Origin: Paenibacillus spiritus
GTDB lineage: Bacteria; Bacillota; Bacilli; Paenibacillales; Paenibacillaceae
Length of the DNA stretch: 64,000 nt
Assembly: GCF_008710135.1 (NCBI RefSeq)
Contig: NZ_VYKK01000018.1
Location: 1-64,000 of the forward strand
Reading direction: 5' to 3'
The notes under the pieces are model-generated. The model worked only from the letters and a program-made list of their open reading frames with translations, ran no database searches and was not told where the DNA came from. The position numbers were made by a program, and so were the translations under genes. Below are positions 52,920 through 61,394 of this stretch, in pieces (the stretch's first letter is position 1; every line of letters starts with the position of its first letter).

Positions 52920-55406
52920 ATGAGATTGAAGCAGAGAGCTATAGCCTTGAACGCTGCGCGGCTCTGCGGAGCTCTGACCGGAGCGCTGCTGCTTGGAGCA
53001 ACGGTGAATGCCGGATTCTACTTCCCGTCCGATCTCTATCCTTGGGCCGCTTGCTGGCCGGCCTGCGCGTTCTTTGCCGTGTGGCGGGTGCAGGCTGAGC
53101 GAAGAACGGCGCAGCGAAGAGCCTGGCAGGGAAGCGCCGCCGGAAGGGTGCGGAAGAACGGGGGTTCGGAGAATGGAGTGCCGAGGAACAAGTATCCGAA
53201 GGACGGTGATTGGGCGAAGAGAGATCCGGAGAACGACGATGGGGGAAACAGAGATACGGAGAACAAAGTTTGGTGGGAGGACAGCGATCCGGAGAACGGT
53301 GATTCGGTAAAAAGGCTCCCGGAGAACAGGACTCTGCGAGCAGACGTTCCGGCAGCAGACGTTCCCGCAGCCGGCCCGCAGGCTGCACAACCACAACCGC
53401 CGGCAGTTCGCCGGGCGGCCCTCTGCCGCGGCATGCTGCTCGCCTGCCCGCTGAGCCTGGCCGGATGCTATGCGCTGGCTTGGCTCCGGGGACCCGTGTC
53501 AGCCCAAGGAACGATGAATGAACTGCTGCGCTGGAGCCTCTGCGCCGCCTTCGCCGCAGCGGTGCTGGCTGCTTCGCGGAGCCGGGAGGGCCGGCGGTTG
53601 CTTCTTCTGGCCTGGCACGGCACCGGCTTGCTGCTGGCCTTGAGCGGCCTGCTGGCCGTCTGCGCCGGTCTGCCGCTGCCGGGAGCGGTGCTTCGCTCCT
53701 CCTCGCCGGAGATCAGCACCGCCGGAGCCCGGCTCGGCGGGCTCCTCCAGTATCCCAATACTTACGGCGCGCTGATGGCCGCCTTTGCCCTCGAGCGGCT
53801 GCTGGCTGCCGCCGAAGCCCTGCTTCCTCTCGCCGCAGCCGGCCCGACCGGCCAGCCGCAGAGCGGCGGGAAGAAGCCGGGACGGCGGCAGGACAGCGGC
53901 TTCGCCGCTGCCGCCGCGGCCTTGCTGACGCTCTTCCCGTATGCCGCCGCGCTGCTGCTGAGCGAGTCGCGCGGCGCCTGGGCCGCCGGTGCGGCCGGAC
54001 TGGCCGCCGCGCTCTGCGTGCGGCCCCGCCTGGCGGCCCCGGTGCTGGCCGCCGGCGCGCCGGCGGCGCTTGCCGCAGCGCTGCTCTGGCGGGCGTGCAC
54101 CGCCTGGCAGCTCGCGCCGCCGCCGGGACCCGGCCTTGTACTCATGGCCGGGCTGTGGGCCGGCGCCGTCTGCGCCGGCTGCGGGCTGGGCCGCCGGGCT
54201 GCGCCTGCCGCCCGGGGGCGGGGCGCGGCGCTGGCCGCCGCCGCGCTGGGCTGGGCCGCCGCCGCAGGCGTGGTCCTCCTGCCCGCAGCGGCGCGCGGGC
54301 TCGGGCCGTCGTCGACGGCGGCCGCGCGCGGCCTGATCGCCCGCGACGCCTGGCGGCTCGCGGCGGAAGCGCCCTGGCTGGGGCGGGGCGGAGAAGTGTG
54401 GCGCGGCGTCTACCGCGCCGTGCAATCTTCGCCCTATGTCGGCAGCCAGGTTCACAGCGGGGTGTTGGATCTGCTCCTGGGCACGGGAGCAGCGGGGCTG
54501 GCGGTCGCCGGGGCCGGATTCGCCGCCGCAGCAGGACTTGCTGCGGCAACGCCCCGCTGGCTGGCGCCGCTGATCGTCCTGGCGGCCCACGCCGCCGTCG
54601 ATTTCGACGGAAGCTTCCTGCTTGTGCCGCTGCTTACGGTCCTGCCGCCGGTGCTGGCTGCGGCGGAAGAGAGCCGGGCGGAGGACGCCTCGTTCGTCCT
54701 GCCCGGCGTCCTGCCGACCATGCTCCCGTCCGGGCCGGCGGAGTATTCCCCCGGGCACAACCCGAAGCGCCCTTGGGTCCGGCAGGCGGGGTATGCGGCC
54801 GCCGGGCTCGGCGGAGTCTGTCTGCTGGGCATCGGCATGCTCTCCTTCAGCGCCTGGCGGGGAGAGACCCTCAGCCGGCAGGCCGCCGGGCTGGACGAGG
54901 GGGCAGCCCGGGACAGGCTGGTAGCCGCGCTGGAATGGAACCCGCGGGACCCGTCTGCCGCTGCCCGTCTGGCCCGGCTGCTGCCCGCCGGTGAAGGGCT
55001 GGCCGTGCTGGAGCGGGGCCTGCGCTATTCGCCTGAGGAACCCCGGCTTCACTGGCTCCGGGCGGTCCTGCTGCTTCGAAGCGCCGCTCCCGAGCCGGCC
55101 ATTGCCGCGCTGGAGCGAAGCCTGGAGCTGGACCGCTTCAGCGCGGCCAAGCAGACGGAAGCCGCCCGGCTGCTGTTGGAGGCCGGACAGCGCTGCGCCG
55201 GACGCGGCGAGTTAGGCGCGGCCCGCCGGTATGCGCAGGCCGGACGGGATGAGCTGCGGCGCTATGCTGCGCTCGCGGCGGATGCGGGCCGTCTGGCCCG
55301 CAACGACCGGGCTTTTGTCTGGACGCCGGAAGCGGCCGCCCTCGCCGCCCCGCTGGAGCGGCTGGAACGGTTGACCGCGGCCCGGACGGCGCGGAGCATC
55401 CCTTAA
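52920..55406 (+). CDS. O-antigen-ligase-like membrane protein with C-terminal TPR-like region
   Basis: This 828-residue, very GC- and Ala-rich protein has about ten to twelve membrane segments. The Wzy_C/WaaL-type core has GGLLQYPNTYGALMA, LLLSESRGAWAAG, the periplasm-facing loop LGRGGEVWRGVYRAVQSSPY VGSQVHSG and HAAVDFDGSFLLV. After the last segment comes a helical TPR-like part (WNPRDPSAAARLARLLPAGE, ALERSLELDRFSAAKQ). Such proteins join or polymerise surface glycans. A hydrophilic repeat of about 60 residues splits the first segments. ATG 52920 follows GGAGGGAGG. Confidence 0.85.
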   Translation: MRLKQRAIALNAARLCGALTGALLLGATVNAGFYFPSDLYPWAACWPACAFFAVWRVQAERRTAQRRAWQGSAAGRVRKNGGSENGVPRNKYPKDGDWAKRDPENDDGGNRDTENKVWWEDSDPENGDSVKRLPENRTLRADVPAADVPAAGPQAAQPQPPAVRRAALCRGMLLACPLSLAGCYALAWLRGPVSAQGTMNELLRWSLCAAFAAAVLAASRSREGRRLLLLAWHGTGLLLALSGLLAVCAGLPLPGAVLRSSSPEISTAGARLGGLLQYPNTYGALMAAFALERLLAAAEALLPLAAAGPTGQPQSGGKKPGRRQDSGFAAAAAALLTLFPYAAALLLSESRGAWAAGAAGLAAALCVRPRLAAPVLAAGAPAALAAALLWRACTAWQLAPPPGPGLVLMAGLWAGAVCAGCGLGRRAAPAARGRGAALAAAALGWAAAAGVVLLPAAARGLGPSSTAAARGLIARDAWRLAAEAPWLGRGGEVWRGVYRAVQSSPYVGSQVHSGVLDLLLGTGAAGLAVAGAGFAAAAGLAAATPRWLAPLIVLAAHAAVDFDGSFLLVPLLTVLPPVLAAAEESRAEDASFVLPGVLPTMLPSGPAEYSPGHNPKRPWVRQAGYAAAGLGGVCLLGIGMLSFSAWRGETLSRQAAGLDEGAARDRLVAALEWNPRDPSAAARLARLLPAGEGLAVLERGLRYSPEEPRLHWLRAVLLLRSAAPEPAIAALERSLELDRFSAAKQTEAARLLLEAGQRCAGRGELGAARRYAQAGRDELRRYAALAADAGRLARNDRAFVWTPEAAALAAPLERLERLTAARTARSIP
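53163..53345 (+). repeat. In-frame 30-bp (decapeptide) repeat
   Basis: Successive units read YPKDGDWAKR, DPENDDGGNR, DTENKVWWEDS, DPENGDSVKR and LPENRTLRAD, with weaker units upstream. The nucleotide core is ATCCGGAGAACG with roughly 30-bp spacing. The stretch is AT-richer than the flanking gene and hydrophilic, between membrane segments. Confidence 0.8.
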
Positions 55407-55478
55407 TTCGGCGCGGAACGCTTGAGCCCGGATGAAGGTTCAGCCGCTGCGCCCTTGCCCGCCAGGCGCCGGAACACG

Positions 55479-55510
55479 CAAGAACCCGCAGCCGAGGCTG
55501 CGGGTTCTTG
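55479..55510. terminator. Bidirectional terminator
   Basis: CAAGAACCCGCAGCC pairs perfectly with GGCTGCGGGTTCTTG around a 2-nt spacer. It separates the ligase gene from convergent sdpI. Confidence 0.8.
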
Positions 55511-55587
55511 AAGTACGAGTGCTTGCAGAGAGAGCCGTGCCGAAGGCGCGCTTCCCGAAAGACGGCTGACCGGCCGTTCCCTTCCGG

Positions 55588-56241
55588 CTAAGAACGAAGC
55601 CGCCGATGAAGAAGCCAGGAATAGACGACCGGAACGAGGATGGCAAGCACGAGGCCTGAAGCAAGCAGAACCGGGGAGACCGGTCCGCGCGTCAAGGCGC
55701 CGGCGATGACCAGAAGTCCTCCGGCTACCCACATCAGCCCGCCGAGCCGGTGGGTTCTCCGCCAGACTTCGGGCGAAGCCAGCGTCCACGGGGTACGGAT
55801 ACCGAGAAAATAGTTGTCCCGGATTTGAGGCATGTAGTTGCCGACAATAATCAGAAGCACGCCGGCAAAGGCGGTCGCAAGCTTGCCCCCGATCCAGGTC
55901 GATCCGAGTCCGTAGCGGACCGTGCCCAGCAGCATCAGATCAAAGAACAGGGAGATCGTCAGCACAATCGCGCCTTGAGCGCCTTCGAACCGCTTGTAAT
56001 TGTCCCGCTTGGGATCGAGCCTGCGGGTAAAACGGATCAGCAGCGGCAGGAGAGGGCCGAGCAGGCCGGTCATCGCGATAACCGCCGCCTTGTCCATATA
56101 CCCGTTTACTTCACCGTTCCAGCCAAAATGGGAGGGAAGCTTGTCGGGCAGCCGGCTGTAATTCATCAGCGCATAAGCGAGCGTCAGCAGTCCGGCTGCC
56201 ACCGCAGCCGTCTCCTGCCACTTCCAGTTGATCTTCTTCAT
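55588..56241 (-). CDS. sdpI: SdpI-like immunity/membrane protein (DUF1648 plus SdpI)
   Basis: This 217-residue membrane protein has about six helices. The DUF1648 part reads YSRLPDKLPSHFGWNGEVNG YMDK; the SdpI part has NYFLGIRTPWTLASPEVWRR THRLGG. In Bacillus subtilis SdpI gives immunity to the SdpC killing factor and sequesters SdpR at the membrane. It overlaps the regulator gene by 4 nt (minus strand). No sdpABC toxin genes are in the window. Confidence 0.9.
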   Translation of the reverse strand: MKKINWKWQETAAVAAGLLTLAYALMNYSRLPDKLPSHFGWNGEVNGYMDKAAVIAMTGLLGPLLPLLIRFTRRLDPKRDNYKRFEGAQGAIVLTISLFFDLMLLGTVRYGLGSTWIGGKLATAFAGVLLIIVGNYMPQIRDNYFLGIRTPWTLASPEVWRRTHRLGGLMWVAGGLLVIAGALTRGPVSPVLLASGLVLAILVPVVYSWLLHRRLRS

Positions 56242-56525
56242 TGATCCTGATCCTCCTTAACGGATACGGTCCCGCTTCTGAGATCCAGCAGCCAGCCCAG
56301 CACTTCGTCCAGAACGGTCGTATGCAGCGAATAGACGAGAAACTGGCCTTTTCGTTCATCCTGAACCAGCCCTGCCGACTTCAGCACCTGAAGATGATGG
56401 GAAATGCTCGGTTTGCTGATATCAAAGCAGTCGGCGATTTCTCCGGCCGTCCGGTCGCGCTCGCGAAGCAGGCGGATAATCTGGCGGCGGGTCGGATCGG
56501 CAAGCGCTTTGAAGGAATCGTTCAT
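56238..56525 (-). CDS. sdpR: SdpR-like ArsR-family repressor
   Basis: This 95-residue winged-helix protein has FKALADPTRRQIIRLLRERD, the recognition helix SKPSISHHLQVLKSAGLVQD and the wing ERKGQFLVYSL. It should repress its own operon through the palindrome 16 nt upstream. It is translationally coupled to sdpI. It lacks the Cys metal sites of classical ArsR. Confidence 0.9.
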   Translation of the reverse strand: MNDSFKALADPTRRQIIRLLRERDRTAGEIADCFDISKPSISHHLQVLKSAGLVQDERKGQFLVYSLHTTVLDEVLGWLLDLRSGTVSVKEDQDQ

Positions 56526-56540
56526 GGCAAGCGACCTTTC

Positions 56541-56566
56541 GATATTTAGTCAATTATCTAAATATC
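56541..56566. promoter_or_regulatory. Operator palindrome of sdpR-sdpI
   Basis: GATATTTAG (56541-56549) and CTAAATATC (56558-56566) are perfect arms with an 8-nt centre, directly upstream of the sdpR start. Confidence 0.7.
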
Positions 56567-56617
56567 ACTTTACCTTAAGATGGCTCTTCGGTCAAGTGGA
56601 TGTGCTAACCTTGCGTA

Positions 56618-56626
56618 TGCTAGAAT
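56618..56626 (+). promoter_or_regulatory. Possible extended -10 of the DedA operon
   Basis: TGC-TAGAAT stands about 57 nt before the start. No convincing -35 is visible. Confidence 0.4.
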
Positions 56627-56682
56627 AGGCTAAGAGAACCGGCCCAGATAGAATCCGGACCAATATGGAGGGAGGAACCCAC

Positions 56683-57300
56683 TTGCATATCCTTTCCGGC
56701 ATTGTGGAACAGCTGCTGAGCTGGATCCAGAGCCTTGGCTACTTTGGCATTATGATCGGGCTTATGATCGAGATTATTCCCAGCGAGATCGTTCTGGCCT
56801 ACGGAGGCTATCTGGTGAGCGAACATCAGATCAATTTCTTCGGAGCCGTCCTGTTCGGGACGATCGGCGGCGTGCTTGCCCAGATTTTCATTTACTGGAT
56901 CGGCCGCTACGGCGGAAGGCCTTTCCTGGAGAAGTACGGCAAGTACATATTTATTCAGAAAAAACATATCGACCATTCCGAGGTCTGGTTCAACAAATAC
57001 GGAACCGGCGTTATATTCACCGCCCGTTTCATTCCCGTCGTTCGCCATGCGATCTCCGTTCCGGCCGGAATCTCGCGGATGCCGCTGAGCAAGTTCGCTC
57101 TTCTGACGACGCTTGCGGTAATTCCGTGGAGCGCGCTGTTTGTCTATCTCGGCATGACGCTGAAAGACAAATGGAAGGACATCGACGATGTGGCTTCGAA
57201 GTACACGCATGAGATTCTGTTGGGCGCGCTGGCGCTGTTTATCGTATACTTCCTGTTCAAATGGGTTCAATCCAAGAAGAGAAAGGGCGATGCGCAATGA
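56683..57300 (+). CDS. DedA family membrane protein
   Basis: This 205-residue membrane protein has the SNARE-associated/VTT pattern: MIEIIPSEIVLAYGGYLVSE, GGVLAQIFIYWIGRYGGRPF, FNKYGTGVIFTARFIPVVRHAISVPAG (split motif) and WSALFVYLGMTL. DedA proteins move lipid carriers such as undecaprenyl phosphate or phosphatidylethanolamine across the membrane. TTG 56683 is preferred because GGAGGGAGG ends 6 nt before it; ATG 56665 overlaps that site. Its stop overlaps the next start in ATGA. Confidence 0.9.
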   Translation: MHILSGIVEQLLSWIQSLGYFGIMIGLMIEIIPSEIVLAYGGYLVSEHQINFFGAVLFGTIGGVLAQIFIYWIGRYGGRPFLEKYGKYIFIQKKHIDHSEVWFNKYGTGVIFTARFIPVVRHAISVPAGISRMPLSKFALLTTLAVIPWSALFVYLGMTLKDKWKDIDDVASKYTHEILLGALALFIVYFLFKWVQSKKRKGDAQ

Positions 57301-57863
57301 AGCCGAACCTGTCGGCTAAATTTGGAGGGGGTCTGACCCCCCGGCAATTCGTGGAGAGCATGAGCGTCAATCAGCAGGCGTTCGAGAACGGATACGAGCG
57401 CTTCGAGTGGACCGACGAAGACGACAAGGCCTTTTTCGAGAGTCTGAATTACCGTGACGACCTGCGCGCGCTGATTCTGGCCGCAGACTGGTGCGGAGAT
57501 GTGGTTCGCAATGTCCCGGCCGTTTTCCGGATTCTGGAGACCGCCGGCATTCCGGCTGAAGTGCTGGTGCTGGAAGAACATCAGGATGTGATGGATCACT
57601 TTCTGACGATGGGCGGCCGTGCCGTCCCGATCGTCATTATCGCCGATACCGGAGGCTATGTGCTGGGACACTGGGGGCCCCGTCCGCAGCATGTACAGGC
57701 GCTAATGAACGAATTCAAGCGGGAGAATCCCGACCGCGAGGCGCCGGGCTACGAGGAGAAGATCACCGCCGTACGCCAGGCGATGGGACAAGCTTACGGG
57801 GAAGGAGCGGAATGTCAGGCTGTAATTGCCAAGGAACTGCGCAGCCTGATTTCCGGATTCTAG
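57297..57863 (+). CDS. Thioredoxin-like fold protein
   Basis: This 188-residue protein has a thioredoxin-like core: RALILAADWCGDVVRNVPAV, with one Cys instead of CxxC, then VLVLEEHQDVMDHFLTMGGR AVPIVI with the cis-Pro loop. It starts FGGGLTPRQFVESMSVNQQA. With a single Cys it cannot be a normal disulfide reductase. It starts at ATG 57297, overlapping the DedA stop. Function unknown. Confidence 0.85.
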   Translation: MKPNLSAKFGGGLTPRQFVESMSVNQQAFENGYERFEWTDEDDKAFFESLNYRDDLRALILAADWCGDVVRNVPAVFRILETAGIPAEVLVLEEHQDVMDHFLTMGGRAVPIVIIADTGGYVLGHWGPRPQHVQALMNEFKRENPDREAPGYEEKITAVRQAMGQAYGEGAECQAVIAKELRSLISGF

Positions 57864-57867
57864 GCCG

Positions 57868-58500
57868 ATGCTGAATATTCGCACCTTTAACCTGGGCCCG
57901 CTCCAGACCAATGCTTATCTGCTGACAGGCGCGGATCCGTCCACGGGCATTGTCATTGATCCCGGCATGAACCCCGCTGCCTTGATCCGGGCCATCGAAG
58001 AGATCGACATTGAGGCGATTCTGCTGACCCATGCGCATTTTGACCATATGGGCGGCGTCGACGAAATCCGCAAGCTCAAGAACTGCCCCGTCTATCTGCA
58101 TCCGCTGGAGAGCGAGTGGCTGGGGAACCCCAAGCTCAACGGTTCGCTCATGTGGCCGAGCGTGTCGCCGCCGCTTGTCACCGATCCGGCCGAATACGAT
58201 TTGGCCGAGGGCCAGACGCTGTCGTTCATCGGCCATACGTTTAAGGTCTATCACACGCCCGGCCATTCGCCCGGAAGCGTCAGCTTCCTGTGCGGACAGG
58301 ATTTGTTCTCCGGCGATGTGCTGTTCCGGCTCGGCGTCGGACGGACCGACCTGACGGGCGGAAGGGAGCGGGACCTGTTCGATTCGATCCGCGGCAAGCT
58401 GTACCGGATGGACGACGAGGTTACGGTCTATCCCGGGCATGGCCCGCGGACGTCTATCGGATTCGAGAAAGCGCGCAACCCCTACGTGCCGGCTCATTAA
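57868..58500 (+). CDS. MBL-fold metallo-hydrolase (YqgX/glyoxalase II-like)
   Basis: This 210-residue protein has the metallo-beta-lactamase motifs: LLTHAHFDHMGGVDEI, TPGHSPGSVSF, FSGDVLF and YPGHGPRTSIG, which together bind two metal ions. It is a short glyoxalase II-like hydrolase that probably acts on a thioester. It stands 4 nt behind the thioredoxin-like gene in the DedA operon and is followed by a terminator. Confidence 0.92.
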   Translation: MLNIRTFNLGPLQTNAYLLTGADPSTGIVIDPGMNPAALIRAIEEIDIEAILLTHAHFDHMGGVDEIRKLKNCPVYLHPLESEWLGNPKLNGSLMWPSVSPPLVTDPAEYDLAEGQTLSFIGHTFKVYHTPGHSPGSVSFLCGQDLFSGDVLFRLGVGRTDLTGGRERDLFDSIRGKLYRMDDEVTVYPGHGPRTSIGFEKARNPYVPAH

Positions 58501-58588
58501 TTGACTTTTTTTGCAGGCCGGACTGGACAAGAAACGACAAAGTTGCTACAATGACGTTAATTAAATGTAACATTTACCGATGCGAAGC

Positions 58589-58629
58589 ACGCAGACTGAG
58601 GACTGGATCCCGGTTTGCGTTCTTTTTTT
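58589..58629 (+). terminator. Terminator of the DedA-MBL operon
   Basis: ACGCAGACTG pairs with CGGTTTGCGT (two G-U pairs), followed by TCTTTTTTT. Confidence 0.75.
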
Positions 58630-58656
58630 GGTGTAATTTGATGGAGGACAGAGCGA

Positions 58657-58881
58657 GTGGAGAGCAAGGAGACAGACAAGAGAGTGACGGGAAGAGCCGG
58701 GGGAATCCGGTTGGAAGAGCCGGCCGGAGATTCGGGCGAATCCGGCTGCAAGGAGAAGCATTATTCGGCTGACGCCATCGGCGGCAGCGAGGAGCGCAGA
58801 GTTCCGTTCTGGACCTTTCCTTACGGAAGGGGCCGGTTTCAGCCTTGGCGAAGACGCCTCTGGGAACTGGAGAGCCAGTGA
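58657..58881 (+). CDS. Doubtful small frame
   Basis: The 74-codon frame starts at GTG 58657 with GGAGG 9 nt upstream. It is Gly/Arg/Glu-rich without a known motif and ends RVPFWTFPYGRGRFQPWRRR LWELESQ. Codon use resembles the neighbourhood, but overlapping frames are also open. It may be a real small protein. Confidence 0.3.
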   Translation: MESKETDKRVTGRAGGIRLEEPAGDSGESGCKEKHYSADAIGGSEERRVPFWTFPYGRGRFQPWRRRLWELESQ

Positions 58882-59022
58882 AGGAAGCGGCTTTAATTTC
58901 TTTTGCAAGAATTTATGAATTTGCATAAAACAGCGCAGCGCATGTTGTAGACAGGGCTATTAATTTTTAGTAGACTGTTGAAAAAGCACATCATGACAGA
59001 GTTAGGCACAGGAGGTAGGGCG

Positions 59023-59406
59023 ATGCTGCGTTTAGGGGAGAAGATCGTCATAGTCGCGGATGCATTCGAGCAGAATCTTCCTATCGGAGATTATGGCTAT
59101 GTCATTGCCTATGACCGCAATCCGGACAATGCGTTCGATTATGTGGTGCGCGTGCCGGCCGCGAACCGGAACTTCTATGTGACCCTGGAGGACGTTGAGA
59201 CCGAAGCGGATCTGATGATGGAGGAAGCAGAGAGAGCCACGCGGGAAGCGCTGATCGACTACGCTCTGTCCACACATAACGAGAAGCTGTTCCATCAGTT
59301 GATGAACGGGGAGTCCGAAGAAGCCGGACAGACAGAGAAGACAACTGCAGACAACATGTCCCAGGCGGAATTCATCAAGCAGGTGAATTTGAGGGCCTGG
59401 ATTTAA
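59023..59406 (+). CDS. Conserved hypothetical protein upstream of gatCAB
   Basis: This 127-residue acidic protein starts [20 protein letters not shown], continues [25 protein letters not shown] (small beta-barrel-like half), and has a helical second half ([20 protein letters not shown]). AGGAGGTAGGG precedes ATG 59023. The first half resembles SH3-like or KOW-type barrels, but no family is recognised. It is followed by a terminator. Confidence 0.75.
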   Translation: MLRLGEKIVIVADAFEQNLPIGDYGYVIAYDRNPDNAFDYVVRVPAANRNFYVTLEDVETEADLMMEEAERATREALIDYALSTHNEKLFHQLMNGESEEAGQTEKTTADNMSQAEFIKQVNLRAWI

Positions 59407-59408
59407 TG

Positions 59409-59433
59409 AAGCCGGCGCATGCCGGCTTTTTTT
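59409..59433 (+). terminator. Terminator before gatC
   Basis: AAGCCGGC pairs with GCCGGCTT around GCAT, followed by TTTTT. Confidence 0.88.
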
Positions 59434-59479
59434 ATGCCGTGAGAAGAGATTTCGCTCCGCTCCGTACTCCTTCACCGCA

Positions 59480-59508
59480 TTGAATTGTCCCCGCTTCTAC
59501 AATATAAT
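59480..59508 (+). promoter_or_regulatory. Promoter of gatC-gatA-gatB
   Basis: TTGAAT (59480-59485), 17-nt spacer, TATAAT (59503-59508): a near-consensus SigA promoter 50 nt before gatC. Confidence 0.8.
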
Positions 59509-59557
59509 TAAGAGCGTTATCCGGGCATATAAGCCCTTATACGGGAGGGACCTGAAC

Positions 59558-59845
59558 ATGAGCATTACCGTCAAGGACGTTCGGCATGTGGCCAAGCTGG
59601 CCCGGCTGGAGTTGAGCCCGGAGGAAGAGTCCGTGTTTACGGAACAACTGAACGCCATTCTACAGTACGCCGAGAAATTGAATGAACTGGATACCGACGA
59701 AGTGGAACCGACCACCCATGTGCTGCATGTCAGCAATGTGATGCGGGAAGATGCGGTCCGGGACAGTCTGCCCGTTGAAGAAGTTCTGCTGAACGCTCCG
59801 GACGAAGAAGACGGACAGTTCAAAGTTCCGGCTGTCCTGGAGTAG
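59558..59845 (+). CDS. gatC: Glu-tRNA(Gln)/Asp-tRNA(Asn) amidotransferase subunit C
   Basis: This 95-residue protein has the GatC pattern [45 protein letters not shown] and [11 protein letters not shown]. It braces GatA and GatB and stabilises the complex. ATG 59558 follows GGGAGGGACCTGAAC; the frame upstream overlaps the promoter. First gene of gatCAB. Confidence 0.96.
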   Translation: MSITVKDVRHVAKLARLELSPEEESVFTEQLNAILQYAEKLNELDTDEVEPTTHVLHVSNVMREDAVRDSLPVEEVLLNAPDEEDGQFKVPAVLE

Positions 59846-59908
59846 AATCTTCTGAAATTCCATATTTATTCCGGCGGGTTACCGCCATTACAGTAGGGAG
59901 ATGAAGTC

Positions 59909-61366
59909 TTGAGCCTGTTACAACACCGGTTGCCGGAAATACATAATCTGCTTCACCGCCGGGAGATCTCGGTCCTGGAGCTGACCGAGGCTTCCCTGGC
60001 TGCCATTGCGCGCCTCGACGGCGATATTCACGCCTTTTTGACCTTGAACGAAGAAGGAGCCCGCCAGACCGCGCGCGTCCTGGACGATCGCCTGGCCGCC
60101 GGCGGAGAGAGAGGGCTGCTCTTTGGCCTTCCGGCGGGAGTCAAGGACAACATCGTCACCAAGGGTCTGCGCACGACCTGCGCCAGCCAATTTCTCTCCA
60201 ACTACCAGCCGATCTACGACGCCACCGCCGCTGTCAAGCTGCGCGGCGCCGATGCGGTAACGGTCGGCAAGCTGAACATGGACGAATTCGCCATGGGCGG
60301 CTCGAACGAGAACTCCAGCTTCGGCCCGGTTCGCAATCCGTGGAACCTGGAGTATGTGCCGGGAGGCTCAAGCGGCGGTTCCGCCGCCGCCGTTGCTGCG
60401 GGTGAAGTGTTCTTTGCCCTTGGCTCGGATACCGGCGGATCCATTCGCCAGCCGGCCTCTTACTGCGGCGTGGTCGGTCTCAAGCCGACCTACGGCCTGG
60501 TCTCGCGCTACGGGCTCGTTGCCTTCGCCTCATCCCTGGATCAGATCGGTCCGGTCACGCGCAACGTCGAGGACTCGGCTTACGTGCTGCAGGCGATAGC
60601 GGGGTACGACCCGCAGGATTCCACGTCGGCCAAGGTTGAGATTCCCGATTATGCTTCCGCGCTCACAGGTGATGTCCGCGGCCTGCGCATCGCGGTCCCG
60701 AAGGAATATATCGGTGAAGGCGTCGATCCGGAAGTCCGCAGCACGGTGCTGGCGGCGCTGGCCGAACTGGAGAAGCTGGGAGCCGTATGGGAAGAAGTCT
60801 CGCTTCCGCACACGGAGTATGCAGTTGCGGCTTACTACCTCCTGTCCTCTTCGGAAGCATCCTCCAATCTCGCCCGGTTCGACGGCGTGCGCTACGGCGT
60901 ACGGGCCGACGACGGCGGGGGGCTGCTCGAATTGTACAAGCAGTCCCGCAGCCGCGGCTTCGGTCCCGAAGTGAAGCGGCGGATTATGCTCGGAACCTAC
61001 GCGCTGAGCTCGGGTTACTATGATGCTTACTATTTGAAGGCACAGAAGGTCCGGACGCTGATCAAGCGGGACTTCGACGAAGTCTTCGCCCGGTTCGACG
61101 TTATCGCCGGGCCGACCGCGCCGACGACGGCCTTCCGGCTGGGCACGCAGACTGAAGATCCGCTGACCATGTACCTGAATGATATTCTGACCATTCCGGT
61201 CAGCCTCGCGGGCATCCCGGCGATCAGCGTCCCTTGCGGATTCTCGGCGGGCCTTCCGGTGGGACTCCAGATCATCGGCAAAGAGTTCGACGAGAGCACG
61301 GTGCTGCGCGTCGCTCACGCTTTTGAGCAGAACACCGACCATCACAAGCAGCGTCCGCAGAGCTAG
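59909..61366 (+). CDS. gatA: Glu-tRNA(Gln) amidotransferase subunit A
   Basis: This 485-residue amidase-signature enzyme releases ammonia from glutamine for GatB. The Ser-cis-Ser-Lys triad is visible: Lys79 in [11 protein letters not shown], Ser154 in [14 protein letters not shown] and Ser178 in [16 protein letters not shown]. It starts at TTG 59909 with GGGAGATGA upstream. It lies 63 nt after gatC and 28 nt before gatB. Confidence 0.97.
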   Translation: MSLLQHRLPEIHNLLHRREISVLELTEASLAAIARLDGDIHAFLTLNEEGARQTARVLDDRLAAGGERGLLFGLPAGVKDNIVTKGLRTTCASQFLSNYQPIYDATAAVKLRGADAVTVGKLNMDEFAMGGSNENSSFGPVRNPWNLEYVPGGSSGGSAAAVAAGEVFFALGSDTGGSIRQPASYCGVVGLKPTYGLVSRYGLVAFASSLDQIGPVTRNVEDSAYVLQAIAGYDPQDSTSAKVEIPDYASALTGDVRGLRIAVPKEYIGEGVDPEVRSTVLAALAELEKLGAVWEEVSLPHTEYAVAAYYLLSSSEASSNLARFDGVRYGVRADDGGGLLELYKQSRSRGFGPEVKRRIMLGTYALSSGYYDAYYLKAQKVRTLIKRDFDEVFARFDVIAGPTAPTTAFRLGTQTEDPLTMYLNDILTIPVSLAGIPAISVPCGFSAGLPVGLQIIGKEFDESTVLRVAHAFEQNTDHHKQRPQS

Positions 61367-61394
61367 GGCGAGGAAGAAGGAGGGAACCACGACA

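Larger units (their letters stand above)
58501..59022. other. Intergenic stretch with terminator and one doubtful small frame
   Basis: It holds the terminator at 58589 and a doubtful 74-codon frame at 58657-58881. Nothing else is recognised apart from an AT-rich area at 58890-58990 that may contain the promoter of the next gene. Confidence 0.5.
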
